Assembly (NCBI RefSeq): GCF_003850565.1 | Contig: NZ_CP027706.1 | Coordinates: forward strand, 1,550,001-1,614,000 | Source of the DNA: Pseudomonas sessilinigenes | GTDB lineage: Bacteria; Pseudomonadota; Gammaproteobacteria; Pseudomonadales; Pseudomonadaceae | DNA length: 64,000 nucleotides | Direction: 5' to 3' | Shown: positions 26,803-35,556 of the stretch, in pieces | How the letters are laid out: each line of letters begins with the position of its first letter | How positions within the stretch are numbered: the first letter of the stretch is position 1 | Position numbers and translations under genes: made by a program | The notes under the pieces: model-generated | The model's input: only the letters and a program-made list of their open reading frames with translations | What the model was told of the DNA's origin: nothing | The model's database searches: none

Positions 26803-28236
26803 TCAGCGCATCATGTTCTTGACCATCTGTTCCTGGTCCATCATCTCGCGCTGGCGAGCATCGATTCGTGAGGACAGGGGGAAATTGCTTCCGGCACGGC
26901 GCTTGGCAAAATCCAGCTGTTGAATGGCCTGGCGATAGTCGCCCACCAGGGCGAAGTACTCGGCCCGAGCCTGATGCAGGCCGATGATGTTGCCCGACAG
27001 GCCACGGGTTTCTGCGACCAGGTACCAAACGTCTGGGTCGTTAGGCCGGCTCTTGAGCAGGCCCTCCAGGGCTTTTTCCGCATCGCTGGGGCGATTCTGC
27101 TTGAGCATCAGGTCGACCCGGATCTGGTTCAGCGGATAGTTGTTCGGGTACAGGCCGAGCATCCGCTCGACGCGCGACTGCGCGTCCGGCAGGCGATTGT
27201 TGTTCATGTCCAGTTCGATCTGGGCCAGGTTGTAAGTGATGTCGTTGGGCGACTTGGCCAGCAATGGCTTGAGATTCTCCCTGGCTTCGTTCCACTGGCT
27301 GCCTTTGAGCTGGGCGATGGCCAGTCCGTAGCGAGCGATGTCGTTCTTTGGGTTTTCATCGAGCTGGGCCCGAAAACGCTTGGCCGCCAGGCCCGGAGAC
27401 TCTTCGTAATTGAGCTGCACCCGTGCGCGGATCAGTTGATAGCGCAAGCTGTCCTCGACTCCCCCGGGCCTGGCCTGTTCCGCGCGGTTGCGGGTGTCGG
27501 CAATCCGCGATTCGGTGACCGGGTGGGTGAGGAGGAATTCTGGCGGTTTGGCATCGAAACGGTATTGGCGCATCAGGCGTTCGAACATTGTCGGCATCGA
27601 GCGAGGGTCGTAGCCGGCCTTCTCCAGGTTGAGAATGCCGATCCGGTCAGCCTCTTGCTCGTTCTGCCGAGAGAAGCGCCGTTGTTCCTGGATCGCCGCT
27701 GCCTGGGTGCCGGCAATGGTCGCGATCCCTGCATCGCCAGCGCCGGCGGCGGCCACCACGATGCCGGCGAGTAGCGCGGCCATCATGGGGATCTGCATCC
27801 GTTGCTGGGCCTCGACGCCGCGAGCGAAGTGGCGTTGGGAAAGGTGCGCCAGTTCGTGGGCCAGTACCGAAACGTATTCGCCCTCGGTCTGGGCATTGAG
27901 GAACAGCCCGCCATTGACCCCGACAATCCCGCCTGGAGCGGCAAAGGCGTTGAGTTGTGGGCTGTTGATCAGGATGAACTCCAGGCGGCGGTCATTGACC
28001 TGGCTGGTCTCCACCAGCTTGTAGACGCTGCTTTCGACGTAGTCCTTGAGCTGCGGGTCGTTGAGTTGCGAAACCTGGCTGCGTAGCAGGGCCAGCCAGG
28101 CACGGCCCAGTTGGTATTCCTGTTGTGGCGAGACAATGGCTGAACTGGCATCACCGAGTGACGGCAGGTCGTCGGCGAAGCCCGGTGAGGCGAGCAGGCA
28201 AGCGAGCGTCAGCAGGGTAGGGCGCAAAAAATTCAT
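26803..28236 (-). CDS. bepA: Periplasmic M48 metalloprotease/chaperone BepA (YfgC)
   Basis: A 477-aa outer-membrane assembly quality-control protease. A signal peptide (ending GFA near residue 22) exports it. The M48 domain has the zinc motif H127-E-L-A-H131 followed by the downstream glutamate region (RQNEQEADRIG), and the C-terminal third (about 310-470) is built of TPR repeats that in E. coli BepA contact BAM and LptD. ATG 28236 gives the signal peptide; an upstream ATG at 28257 is possible but less likely. Confidence 0.9.
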   Translation of the reverse strand: MNFLRPTLLTLACLLASPGFADDLPSLGDASSAIVSPQQEYQLGRAWLALLRSQVSQLNDPQLKDYVESSVYKLVETSQVNDRRLEFILINSPQLNAFAAPGGIVGVNGGLFLNAQTEGEYVSVLAHELAHLSQRHFARGVEAQQRMQIPMMAALLAGIVVAAAGAGDAGIATIAGTQAAAIQEQRRFSRQNEQEADRIGILNLEKAGYDPRSMPTMFERLMRQYRFDAKPPEFLLTHPVTESRIADTRNRAEQARPGGVEDSLRYQLIRARVQLNYEESPGLAAKRFRAQLDENPKNDIARYGLAIAQLKGSQWNEARENLKPLLAKSPNDITYNLAQIELDMNNNRLPDAQSRVERMLGLYPNNYPLNQIRVDLMLKQNRPSDAEKALEGLLKSRPNDPDVWYLVAETRGLSGNIIGLHQARAEYFALVGDYRQAIQQLDFAKRRAGSNFPLSSRIDARQREMMDQEQMVKNMMR

Positions 28237-28467
28237 GCACAAAGCCTTAATCGACAAAGGGTCTACTGTAGCTGGACACCTGCCTGGGGACCAGACAATA
28301 GCATTGAAAACTCTGATCGAAAAAAGGTGCTTTTCGGCAATATCCTGCGTCTACACAAGCAGCGTGATACCCCAGTTGCATGTTGATTTCTCAGGCTGTC
28401 TTATTTGTCGGCAGCTTGGCCTCGCAGGGTATTCTAGGCACCTTGAATCGATCACCGGAGTAACGCC

Positions 28468-28707
28468 ATGACGGATGTTGTCACCCATGATGCCGAGCTG
28501 GATGCCAGTGGCTTGAACTGCCCGCTGCCGCTGCTCAAGGCCAAGATGGAGCTCAATCGCCTGGCCAGTGGCGCGGTGCTCAAGGTCATTGCCACCGATG
28601 CTGGCTCCCAGCGCGACTTTCGCACTTTCGCCCGGCTGGCCGGTCATACCCTGCTGCGCGAAGAGGACGATGCCGGGGTTTATCGCTACTGGCTGAAAAA
28701 GGCCTGA
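28468..28707 (+). CDS. TusA-family sulfurtransferase-like protein
   Basis: A 79-aa SirA/TusA-fold protein. The defining C-P-x-P motif is present (LNC18PLPLL). TusA proper passes sulfur to tRNA; most Pseudomonas have several paralogues, and I cannot say which role this one has. It is divergent from bepA and 36 bases upstream of the transporter gene, so the two may be co-transcribed. Confidence 0.83.
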   Translation: MTDVVTHDAELDASGLNCPLPLLKAKMELNRLASGAVLKVIATDAGSQRDFRTFARLAGHTLLREEDDAGVYRYWLKKA

Positions 28708-28743
28708 GCGCCGTTCACCGCTTTCATCTTTTAAGGATCATTG

Positions 28744-29814
28744 ATGTTCAAAGTGCTACGCGACTGGATACAGCGCTACTTCTCGGATGAAGAGGCGGTG
28801 GTGCTGGCCGTCCTGCTGTTCCTGGCCTTCACGGCCGTACTGACCCTGGGCGGGATGCTTGCGCCGGTGCTGGCCGGCATGGTCCTGGCCTACCTGATGC
28901 AAGGCCTGGTGGTGAGCCTGGAGCGCTTGCGTCTGCCCGGGGCTGCGGCGGTGGGGCTGGTATTTGCGCTGTTCATGGGGGTGCTGCTGTTGTTCATCCT
29001 GGTGGTGGTGCCGTTGCTCTGGCACCAGTTGATCACGTTGTTCAACGAACTGCCGGGCATGCTCGCCAAGTGGCAGTCGCTGTTGTTGCTGTTGCCTGAG
29101 CGTTATCCGCACCTGGTATCCGATGAGCAGGTGCTCCAGGCTATCGAGGTGGCGCGCGGTGAAATCGGCAAGTTCGGGCAATGGGCGCTGACGTTCTCCC
29201 TGTCCAGCCTCCCGTTGCTGGTGAACATCATGATCTACCTGGTGCTGGTGCCCATCCTGGTGTTCTTCTTCCTCAAGGACCGGGCGATGATCAGTCGCTG
29301 GGTCATTGGCTACTTGCCGCGAGAGCGGGCCCTGATTACCCGGGTAGCCCATGAAATGAACCAGCAGATTGCCAATTACATCCGTGGCAAAGTCATCGAG
29401 ATTGTCATCTGTGGCGGCGTGACCTATGTCGCCTTTGTCATGCTTGGCTTGAACTATGCGGCGCTGTTGGCGTTGTTGGTGGGGATTTCGGTGGTGGTGC
29501 CGTATGTCGGCACGGTGATAGTGACGGTGCCGGTGGCGCTGATCGCACTGTTTCAGTGGGGCTGGAGTGATCAGTTCATCTATCTGATGGCGGTCTACGG
29601 GATCATCCAGACCCTGGACGGCAACGTGCTGGTGCCACTGTTGTTCTCCGGTGCGGTGAACCTGCATCCCGTGGCGATCATCTGTGCGGTGCTGCTGTTT
29701 GGCGGGTTATGGGGATTCTGGGGGGTATTCTTTGCGATTCCCCTGGCGACCTTGTTCAAGGCCGTACTGGATGCCTGGCCACGAAAAGACCCGGTGGTGG
29801 CGCCTCTGCTCTAG
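28744..29814 (+). CDS. AI-2E family (PerM) transporter
   Basis: A 356-aa inner-membrane protein with about eight hydrophobic segments and the family motifs LVPILVFFFLKD and a late GGLWGFWGVFFAIPLA. The family includes PerM permeases, sodium/proton antiporters and a proposed AI-2 exporter; the substrate cannot be assigned. The start is ATG 28744, preceded by AAGGATC. It ends at an intrinsic terminator. Confidence 0.85.
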   Translation: MFKVLRDWIQRYFSDEEAVVLAVLLFLAFTAVLTLGGMLAPVLAGMVLAYLMQGLVVSLERLRLPGAAAVGLVFALFMGVLLLFILVVVPLLWHQLITLFNELPGMLAKWQSLLLLLPERYPHLVSDEQVLQAIEVARGEIGKFGQWALTFSLSSLPLLVNIMIYLVLVPILVFFFLKDRAMISRWVIGYLPRERALITRVAHEMNQQIANYIRGKVIEIVICGGVTYVAFVMLGLNYAALLALLVGISVVVPYVGTVIVTVPVALIALFQWGWSDQFIYLMAVYGIIQTLDGNVLVPLLFSGAVNLHPVAIICAVLLFGGLWGFWGVFFAIPLATLFKAVLDAWPRKDPVVAPLL

Positions 29815-29835
29815 TGCAGGGTCGGTAGATGCAAG

Positions 29836-29862
29836 CGGGGCGGCTTATGCCGCCCCGTTGTT
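29836..29862 (+). terminator. Terminator between PerM-like gene and bcp
   Basis: CGGGGCGGC (29836-29844) and GCCGCCCCG (29849-29857) pair around TTAT, followed by TTGTTTT. The flanking genes converge here. Confidence 0.8.
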
Positions 29863-29863
29863 T

Positions 29864-30337
29864 TCAAGCCTTGTGCAGTGCCTGGGCGGCAGCCAGTACC
29901 GCATCGACATGACCGGGAACCTTCACGCCGCGCCATTCCTGGCGCAGCACGCCGTCCTTGTCGATCAGGAAGGTGCTGCGGTCTACACCCAGGTATTCCT
30001 TGCCATAGAGCTTCTTCAGCTTGATCACGTCGAACAGCTGGCAGACGGCTTCGTCCTTGTCACTGATCAGCTCGAAGGGGAATTCCTGCTTGCACTTGAA
30101 GTTTTCGTGGGACTTGAGGCCATCGCGGGAAATACCGAAAACCTCGGTATTGGCAGCCTGGAAGGCGGCGTATTGGTCGCGAAAGCCCTGGCCTTCGGTG
30201 GTGCAACCCGGAGTGCTGTCCTTGGGATAGAAATAGATCACCACCTGCTTGCCCTTCAGGCCAGACAGGCTGACGGTCTGGCCGCTGGTAGCGGGGGCCT
30301 GGAAATCGGCGACGGGTTGGTCGATAGCTACGGCCAT
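29864..30337 (-). CDS. bcp: Thioredoxin-dependent peroxiredoxin Bcp
   Basis: A 157-aa peroxiredoxin that reduces hydroperoxides. The peroxidatic cysteine is C45 in YPKDSTPGC45TTEG. The second cysteine found five residues later in E. coli Bcp is replaced (Q50), so resolution must use another cysteine or an external thiol. It lies 10 bases after gcvR on the same strand, an arrangement common in Pseudomonas. Confidence 0.93.
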   Translation of the reverse strand: MAVAIDQPVADFQAPATSGQTVSLSGLKGKQVVIYFYPKDSTPGCTTEGQGFRDQYAAFQAANTEVFGISRDGLKSHENFKCKQEFPFELISDKDEAVCQLFDVIKLKKLYGKEYLGVDRSTFLIDKDGVLRQEWRGVKVPGHVDAVLAAAQALHKA

Positions 30338-30347
30338 GAGGGTTTCC

Positions 30348-30908
30348 TTACATGGGGTTCTGTGGGCGCCAGGGTTCGATCAGGGCATCGAGGTTCATGG
30401 CGTCGGCGAAGTCCAGGAACTGATCGCGCAGCCAGCTGATCTGGGTCCCGGCGGGCAAGGTCACGGTAAAGGTGGCATTGAGCATGGTGCCGCCGGTTTG
30501 CGGCGCCTGGTATGTGTCGCAGGTGAGGTTTTCCAGTTCGATTTGGTGGTCTATGAAGAACTGGCACAGCTCGTTGATGATGTCGGGGCGATAGGCTGCA
30601 CTGACGTAGGCGACATAAGGCAAGGCCTGGGGGCGATTCTCCAGGGCGGCACTACGCACTACATTGGCGGTGAAGGCATGCTTCTTGGCCAGGAACGGCA
30701 GGCTGCTTTCCAGGCGCGCCAGGGCGTCCCAGCTACCGGAAACCTCCAGTACCAACGCACTGCACTCGCCGTGCCGGGTCAGGCGCGAGGTCACCACGGC
30801 GCAGCGGTTTTCATGGCTGGCGCGGCACAGGACGTTGGTCAGCTCCATGGGGTTGGCGCCGAGGGCACTGATGACAAGGAATTGTTCGCGAACTGTGGGG
30901 GTGGACAT
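30348..30908 (-). CDS. gcvR: Glycine-cleavage-system repressor-like protein GcvR (tandem ACT)
   Basis: A 186-aa protein made of two ACT-type ligand-binding domains (about 8-85 and 93-170), without a DNA-binding domain, as in GcvR, which modulates GcvA in enterobacteria. The first domain begins QFLVISALGANPMELTNVL and the second begins PYVAYVSAAYRPDIINEL. The amino-acid ligand is probably glycine by homology. It is divergent from dapA and overlaps no gene; bcp follows in the same operon. Confidence 0.83.
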   Translation of the reverse strand: MSTPTVREQFLVISALGANPMELTNVLCRASHENRCAVVTSRLTRHGECSALVLEVSGSWDALARLESSLPFLAKKHAFTANVVRSAALENRPQALPYVAYVSAAYRPDIINELCQFFIDHQIELENLTCDTYQAPQTGGTMLNATFTVTLPAGTQISWLRDQFLDFADAMNLDALIEPWRPQNPM

Positions 30909-31235
30909 GCAGCATTCCTAAAGCGATGAGCGGTCGCCACTGTGAACAAGCCAACACCGGGCAAGGGCCGTGGACGGGTCTGGATGGGCCTTGAACCTCA
31001 AGCCGACGGCGGGTCCCGAAACTCGCGGAACACGGGCAGGCAACACAAGAGTGGGGCTTTGCAGAACCAGCAGGCAGGCGATAACCCGGCTTATGTGCTT
31101 ATTCAGTAGCAATCAAAGGCTGAAGGGTAGCGAAAACCATCGCTCAGGGGAATGCTCAGGGTGCGGGACTTCGCTTGTGCAAGGAACTTGGCGCCAGTAC
31201 CATTACCGCTCTCTTTTTCCGGCAGGAGCGGTTGC
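30909..31235. other. gcvR-dapA divergent intergenic region
   Basis: 327 bases between divergent genes. Apart from the dapA promoter candidate at 31175-31203, I see no RNA, repeat or short gene that I can support. Confidence 0.4.
31175..31203 (+). promoter_or_regulatory. Candidate sigma-70 promoter of dapA
   Basis: TTGTGC at 31175-31180, a 17-base spacer and TACCAT at 31198-31203 give a plausible -35/-10 pair 33 bases before the dapA start. Confidence 0.4.
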
Positions 31236-32114
31236 ATGATTGCGGGCAGTATGGTGGCACTGGTCACACCCATGGATGCACAGGGGAATCTCGACTGGGA
31301 CAGCCTGAGCAAACTGGTGGACTTTCACCTGCAAGAGGGCACCAACGCCATCGTGGCGGTCGGCACCACAGGTGAATCGGCTACCCTGGACGTCGACGAG
31401 CACATCGAAGTGATCCGCCGGGTGGTTGACCAGGTGGCTGGGCGCATCCCGGTAATTGCCGGTACTGGCGCCAACTCGACGCGCGAAGCGATCGAACTGA
31501 CCTCCAATGCGAAGATCGCCGGCGCCGATGCCTGCCTGCTGGTGACCCCGTACTACAACAAGCCGACCCAGGAAGGCCTGTACCAGCACTTTCGCACGAT
31601 CGCCGAGGCGGTGGACATTCCGCAGATCCTCTACAACGTGCCGGGCCGCACCGCTTGCGACATGCAGGCCGAGACCGTGATTCGCCTCTCCAGCGTGAAG
31701 AACATCATCGGTATCAAGGAAGCCACCGGCGACCTGGACCGGGCCAAGGCGATCCTGGCCGGCGTGCCTGCCGATTTCCTGGTGTACTCCGGCGATGACG
31801 CCACTGCTGTGGAGCTGATCCTGCTGGGCGGCAAGGGCAATATCTCGGTGACCGCCAACGTTGCGCCACGGGCCATGAGCCAAATGTGCGCCGCAGCCAT
31901 GGCTGGCGATGCCGACAAGGCCCGGGCGATCCACGAGACCCTGATGCCGCTGAACAAGACACTTTTCATCGAATCCAACCCTATTCCCGTGAAATGGGCC
32001 CTGCACGAAATGGGCATGATGCCGGACGGTATCCGTCTGCCGCTCACCTGGCTCAGTGCTGCCTGTCACGAACCGCTGCGGCAGGCCATGCGCCAGTCCG
32101 GCGTCTTGGTTTAA
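31236..32114 (+). CDS. dapA: 4-hydroxy-tetrahydrodipicolinate synthase
   Basis: Condenses pyruvate with aspartate semialdehyde, the first committed step of lysine and diaminopimelate synthesis. The 292-aa TIM-barrel enzyme has the GTTGESATL motif, Y133 in the YNVPGRT segment and Schiff-base lysine K161 in IGIK161EATG. CAGGAG before ATG 31236 defines the start. bamC follows after 17 bases, the usual dapA-bamC pair. Confidence 0.96.
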   Translation: MIAGSMVALVTPMDAQGNLDWDSLSKLVDFHLQEGTNAIVAVGTTGESATLDVDEHIEVIRRVVDQVAGRIPVIAGTGANSTREAIELTSNAKIAGADACLLVTPYYNKPTQEGLYQHFRTIAEAVDIPQILYNVPGRTACDMQAETVIRLSSVKNIIGIKEATGDLDRAKAILAGVPADFLVYSGDDATAVELILLGGKGNISVTANVAPRAMSQMCAAAMAGDADKARAIHETLMPLNKTLFIESNPIPVKWALHEMGMMPDGIRLPLTWLSAACHEPLRQAMRQSGVLV

Positions 32115-32131
32115 TTGAGGAAGTACAACGC

Positions 32132-33247
32132 ATGAAGCGAATGGCCGGACTTTCCGCACTTGCCTTGATTATCTCCAGCACCAGTGGCTGCGGTTGGATC
32201 TGGGGGCCGGAAGGCTACTTCCGTGACCGGGGTAGCGATTACCTGCAAGCGCAACAAACAGCACCGATGCAATTGCCAACGGATGTCCAGACCTCCAAGC
32301 GCCTGGATCCGCTGTTGCCGATTCCACGCAACGTTGCCGATGACAACGTCAAGGGCGAGTACGAAGTGCCTCGTCCGCTGCCGTTGTCGGCCATTGCCGA
32401 CTCCAGCGACTACACCCTGCAGAAGAGCGGCGATTCCCGCTGGGTAATGGCCCAGCACCCACCGGCTGAAGTCTGGCCTGTGGCCGTGCAGTTCTTCCAG
32501 GACAATGGTTTCCGCCTGGACCAGCAGCGCCCACAGACCGGTGAATTCACCACCCGTTGGCAGCGCTCCGACGAACTGTCGGCTGCCGTGGCCAAGCGCC
32601 TGGCCAGTGCCGGCGTCGCCGCTGACAGCGAGACCCGCGTACGAGTGCGTATCGAGCCGGGCGTGCAGCGCAACACCAGTGAAGTCTATGTGGTCAGCGC
32701 CGAGCGTCCTGCCGGAAGCAGCGCGGATGTGGAGTTCACCAATCGTTCGGTCAACACTGGCCTGGACGCCGCCCTGGTGGACGACATGCTGGCAAGCATG
32801 AGCCGCACCTCCGAGAAAGGCGGTTCGGTATCGTTGCTGGCGGCCCGTGATTTCGATACCCCGAGCCGAGTCAGCCTCAGCGAAGACGGCAGCGGCAACC
32901 CGGTGCTGAACCTGGGGGCCGACCTCGATCGTGCCTGGTCCAGCGTGGGTCGTGCCCTGGAGCAGGGCGAATGGCGAGTTGAAGACATCAACCGCAGCCT
33001 GGGCCTGTACTACATCAACCTGGCCGAAAAAGCCGAGAAGAAGAACGACGAGCCAGGCTTCTTCGGCAAGTTGTTCGGCAGCAAGCCGGCCAAGGAAGAA
33101 ATCGAGGCCCGTGCCGAGCGCTATCAGGTTCGCCTGAGCAAGGTGGGCGAGAACGTACAGGTCACTGTCGAGAAGAACATCAACACCGTTGCCCCCGCCG
33201 ATGTGGCGCGCAAGGTGCTGGGCGTGATTCAGGACAACCTGGGCTGA
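32132..33247 (+). CDS. bamC: Outer-membrane assembly lipoprotein BamC (NlpB)
   Basis: A 371-aa lipoprotein of the BAM complex that inserts beta-barrel proteins into the outer membrane. The signal peptide ends in the lipobox TSGC20. An unstructured segment and two helix-grip domains follow, the second ending near [10 protein letters not shown]. It is co-transcribed with dapA and followed by the MBL hydrolase gene after 4 bases. Confidence 0.9.
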   Translation: MKRMAGLSALALIISSTSGCGWIWGPEGYFRDRGSDYLQAQQTAPMQLPTDVQTSKRLDPLLPIPRNVADDNVKGEYEVPRPLPLSAIADSSDYTLQKSGDSRWVMAQHPPAEVWPVAVQFFQDNGFRLDQQRPQTGEFTTRWQRSDELSAAVAKRLASAGVAADSETRVRVRIEPGVQRNTSEVYVVSAERPAGSSADVEFTNRSVNTGLDAALVDDMLASMSRTSEKGGSVSLLAARDFDTPSRVSLSEDGSGNPVLNLGADLDRAWSSVGRALEQGEWRVEDINRSLGLYYINLAEKAEKKNDEPGFFGKLFGSKPAKEEIEARAERYQVRLSKVGENVQVTVEKNINTVAPADVARKVLGVIQDNLG

Positions 33248-33251
33248 TTGG

Positions 33252-34010
33252 ATGCGTTTTGCCGTTCTCGGCAGTGGTAGCCAAGGGAATGGCACGCTGA
33301 TCGCCAGCGCCGATACCTGTGTTCTGGTGGATTGTGGTTTTTCCCTGCGAGAAACCGAGCGGCGCTTGCTGCGACTGGGAGTCGATCCCGCGCAGCTGAG
33401 CGCTATCCTGGTGACCCACGAACATGCCGATCACGTGCATGGCGTGGGCTTGCTGTCGCGGCGCTACAATCTACCGGTCTACCTCAGCCAGGGCACCTTG
33501 CGCGGGATGCGCAAGCCGGTTGAGGCGGCAGGTTTTGTCAGTGGTGGCGAGCGGCTGCAGATCGGTGCCTTGGGTATCGAGGTGATTGCCGTTGCCCATG
33601 ATGCCCAGGAACCTACGCAGTTTGTCTTCAGCGACGGTCGGCGGCGTTTTGGCCTGCTGACGGACCTTGGCTCCTATGGCATTGATGTGCTGGGCAGCTA
33701 CCGTGGCCTGGACGCCTTGATGATCGAGGCCAACCACTGCCGCGACCTGCTGGCGCGCGGTCACTACCCGTACTTTCTCAAGCAGCGGGTTGGCGGTGAC
33801 CAGGGACATTTGAACAACCATCAGGCCGCAAGCCTGGTGGCCGAATTGGGATGGCAGGGCCTGCAACACCTGGTCCTGGCCCATCTGAGCAGCAAGAACA
33901 ACCTGCCGCAGCTGGCCCGGCAATGTTTTGTCGACACCCTCGGGTGCGATCCGGACTGGCTGCAACTGGCCGATCAAGATTCAGGGCTCGACTGGCGCTA
34001 CATCGCCTAG
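33252..34010 (+). CDS. MBL-fold metallohydrolase
   Basis: A 252-aa metallo-beta-lactamase-fold protein. The zinc-binding signature H56-E-H58-A-D60-H61 is intact, preceded by LGSGSQGNGTLI and followed by conserved histidine and aspartate segments (AVAHDAQEP, IEANHC, AHLSSKNN). The layout resembles YycJ/WalJ-type enzymes, some of which are 5' exonucleases, but the substrate is not assignable. It sits between bamC and purC with short spacers. Confidence 0.83.
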   Translation: MRFAVLGSGSQGNGTLIASADTCVLVDCGFSLRETERRLLRLGVDPAQLSAILVTHEHADHVHGVGLLSRRYNLPVYLSQGTLRGMRKPVEAAGFVSGGERLQIGALGIEVIAVAHDAQEPTQFVFSDGRRRFGLLTDLGSYGIDVLGSYRGLDALMIEANHCRDLLARGHYPYFLKQRVGGDQGHLNNHQAASLVAELGWQGLQHLVLAHLSSKNNLPQLARQCFVDTLGCDPDWLQLADQDSGLDWRYIA

Positions 34011-34038
34011 CCCACCTACTTAGCAAGCGGAGCCCATC

Positions 34039-34752
34039 ATGGAAAAACGTGAAGAACTCTACCGTGGCAAAGCCAAATCGGTTTACAAGACCGATGACGC
34101 CGACCGCCTGATCCTGCTGTTTCGCAACGACACTTCGGCGTTCGATGGCAAGCGCATCGAGCAGTTGGATCGCAAGGGGATGGTGAACAACAAGTTCAAC
34201 GCCTTCATCATGCAGAAGCTCGAAGCCGCGGGCGTGCCGACCCAATTCGACAAGCTGCTGGCCGACAACGAAGTGCTGGTGAAAAAACTCGACATGATCC
34301 CGGTCGAGTGCGTTGTGCGTAACTACGCCGCCGGCAGCCTGGTCAAGCGTCTGGGCGTTGAAGAGGGCATGAAGCTCAACCCCTACACCTTCGAGCTGTT
34401 CCTCAAGGACGACGCCAAGGGCGACCCGTTCATCAACGAATCCCACGTAGTGGCATTCGGCTGGGGCACCGCCGAGCAACTGGCCCGCATGAAAGAGTTG
34501 TCGCTCAAGGTCAACGAAGTCCTGAGCAAGCTGTTCGACGACGCCGGCCTGCTGCTGGTGGACTTCAAGCTGGAGTTCGGCGTGTTCAGCGACGGCTCCA
34601 TCGTCCTGGGTGACGAGTTCAGCCCGGACGGTTGCCGCCTGTGGGACAAGGACACCAAGAAGAAGATGGACAAGGACCGCTTCCGCCAGGGCCTCGGTGA
34701 CGTGATCGAAGCCTACGAAGAAGTGGCCCAGCGCCTCGGCGTACCGCTGTAA
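34039..34752 (+). CDS. purC: SAICAR synthetase
   Basis: Phosphoribosylaminoimidazole-succinocarboxamide synthase of purine biosynthesis, 237 aa, normal bacterial length. The N-terminal ATP-binding part ([14 protein letters not shown]), the [17 protein letters not shown] segment and the [13 protein letters not shown] motif are all present. The order dapA-bamC-MBL-purC is typical of Pseudomonas. Confidence 0.96.
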   Translation: MEKREELYRGKAKSVYKTDDADRLILLFRNDTSAFDGKRIEQLDRKGMVNNKFNAFIMQKLEAAGVPTQFDKLLADNEVLVKKLDMIPVECVVRNYAAGSLVKRLGVEEGMKLNPYTFELFLKDDAKGDPFINESHVVAFGWGTAEQLARMKELSLKVNEVLSKLFDDAGLLLVDFKLEFGVFSDGSIVLGDEFSPDGCRLWDKDTKKKMDKDRFRQGLGDVIEAYEEVAQRLGVPL

Positions 34753-34820
34753 TCGACGCAAGCATCTGATAGCACGGAAAATTTTTGCTCAAGGGGCTTC
34801 GCTTCCGGCAAAGGTGCTGT

Positions 34821-34826
34821 TATGAT
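34821..34826 (+). promoter_or_regulatory. -10 box of tRNA-Ser
   Basis: TATGAT lies 10 bases before the tRNA and is followed by a GC-rich discriminator (GCGCGCC), as in stringently controlled stable-RNA promoters. The -35 element is not clear. Confidence 0.5.
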
Positions 34827-34836
34827 GCGCGCCGTT

Positions 34837-34926
34837 GGAGAGATGCCAGAGTGGCCGAATGGGACGGATTCGAAATCCGTTGTACCTTCGCGGGTACCTA
34901 GGGTTCGAATCCCTATCTCTCCGCCA
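34837..34926 (+). tRNA. tRNA-Ser(CGA); prophage attachment site
   Basis: A 90-base tRNA with a long variable arm. The acceptor arms GGAGAGA and TCTCTCC pair, the anticodon loop TTCGAAA gives CGA, a variable-arm hairpin sits around TACCTTCGCGGGTA, and the T-loop is GGTTCGAATCC. CCA is encoded (34924-34926). Phage genes begin just beyond its 3' end, so the 3' part of this tRNA should be attL. Confidence 0.95.
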
Positions 34927-35304
34927 TTATTGAACAAGACTAAGCCCCTGTAATCGTTAAAGATTACAGGGGCTTTTTCGTTTCTTGCATTCCGTTTAGG
35001 GCATTTTTAGGGCATTTTGCTCTGAGAGTCTCGGCTGCGTTCTCGAATATTCTTCGTGTACGAAAAAGCTTACGCGCGTAGGTGATCGTCGGCGATGGCG
35101 GGAGGATATTTCATCAGCTACAGTCGAATGCGAATCACGATTCAGGAATTGAAACGTTGAATAAAGGAACGAACGCCATTTACGGTCGTCGGATTTACGA
35201 ACGGACAACGTAACGCGTGCTTTCATTGCAAATATCGCTTTGCTAGTATCGCGAACCAAATTTATAGGGCTCGTAGGGATACGAGATCTTTATCGGAGCA
35301 GAAC
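34927..35304. other. Prophage left end with attL flank and candidate integrase arm sites
   Basis: 378 bases of markedly lower GC. After a terminator, the direct repeat TTTAGGGCATTT occurs at 34995-35006 and 35006-35017 (11-base offset), resembling integrase arm-type sites near an attachment core. A leftward frame at 34996-35259 has no ribosome site or family and was not accepted as a gene. Confidence 0.4.
34942..34979 (+). terminator. Terminator after tRNA-Ser
   Basis: A 14-bp stem, AAGCCCCTGTAATC with GATTACAGGGGCTT around GTTAAA, runs into TTTTTCG. Confidence 0.88.
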
Positions 35305-35499
35305 ATGCATACCAATCGCACTGATTTCGAAGCTGGTTTCGCCCTCTTGGGCTTAGACACCAAGCCTGGTGCAAACACCCTTGGTGCTGTGGCCTATCCT
35401 CGACAATTCAAGAAGTGCTCGATTCTGACTGATGTGAATGTTACTTACTCGGCTAGCACCTCGACGGGAAGCGAAGGAAAGCTATCCTCTCGAAAATAG
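35305..35499 (+). CDS. Small unrecognised prophage protein
   Basis: A possible 64-aa product, not recognised. A ribosome site (CGGAG) lies 8 bases before ATG 35305 and the stop is followed by an intrinsic terminator, which supports a real transcript. The sequence is Thr/Ser rich with no membrane segment. GC is lower than in the core, like the neighbouring cargo gene. Confidence 0.4.
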   Translation: MHTNRTDFEAGFALLGLDTKPGANTLGAVAYPRQFKKCSILTDVNVTYSASTSTGSEGKLSSRK

Positions 35500-35517
35500 G
35501 AATTAGCCCGATGACTC

Positions 35518-35544
35518 AAAAAGCCCGGACTCCCGGGCTTTTTT
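35518..35544 (+). terminator. Terminator after the small prophage gene
   Basis: AGCCCGG (35522-35528) and CCGGGCT (35533-35539) pair around ACTC, flanked by A and T tracts. Confidence 0.82.
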
Positions 35545-35556
35545 ATGGATGAAGAC

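Noticed and set aside
34996..35259. 87-aa leftward frame between tRNA-Ser and the small prophage gene
   Set aside because: No ribosome site, no family, and it overlaps the candidate integrase arm repeats; composition is that of a non-coding A+T-rich stretch.
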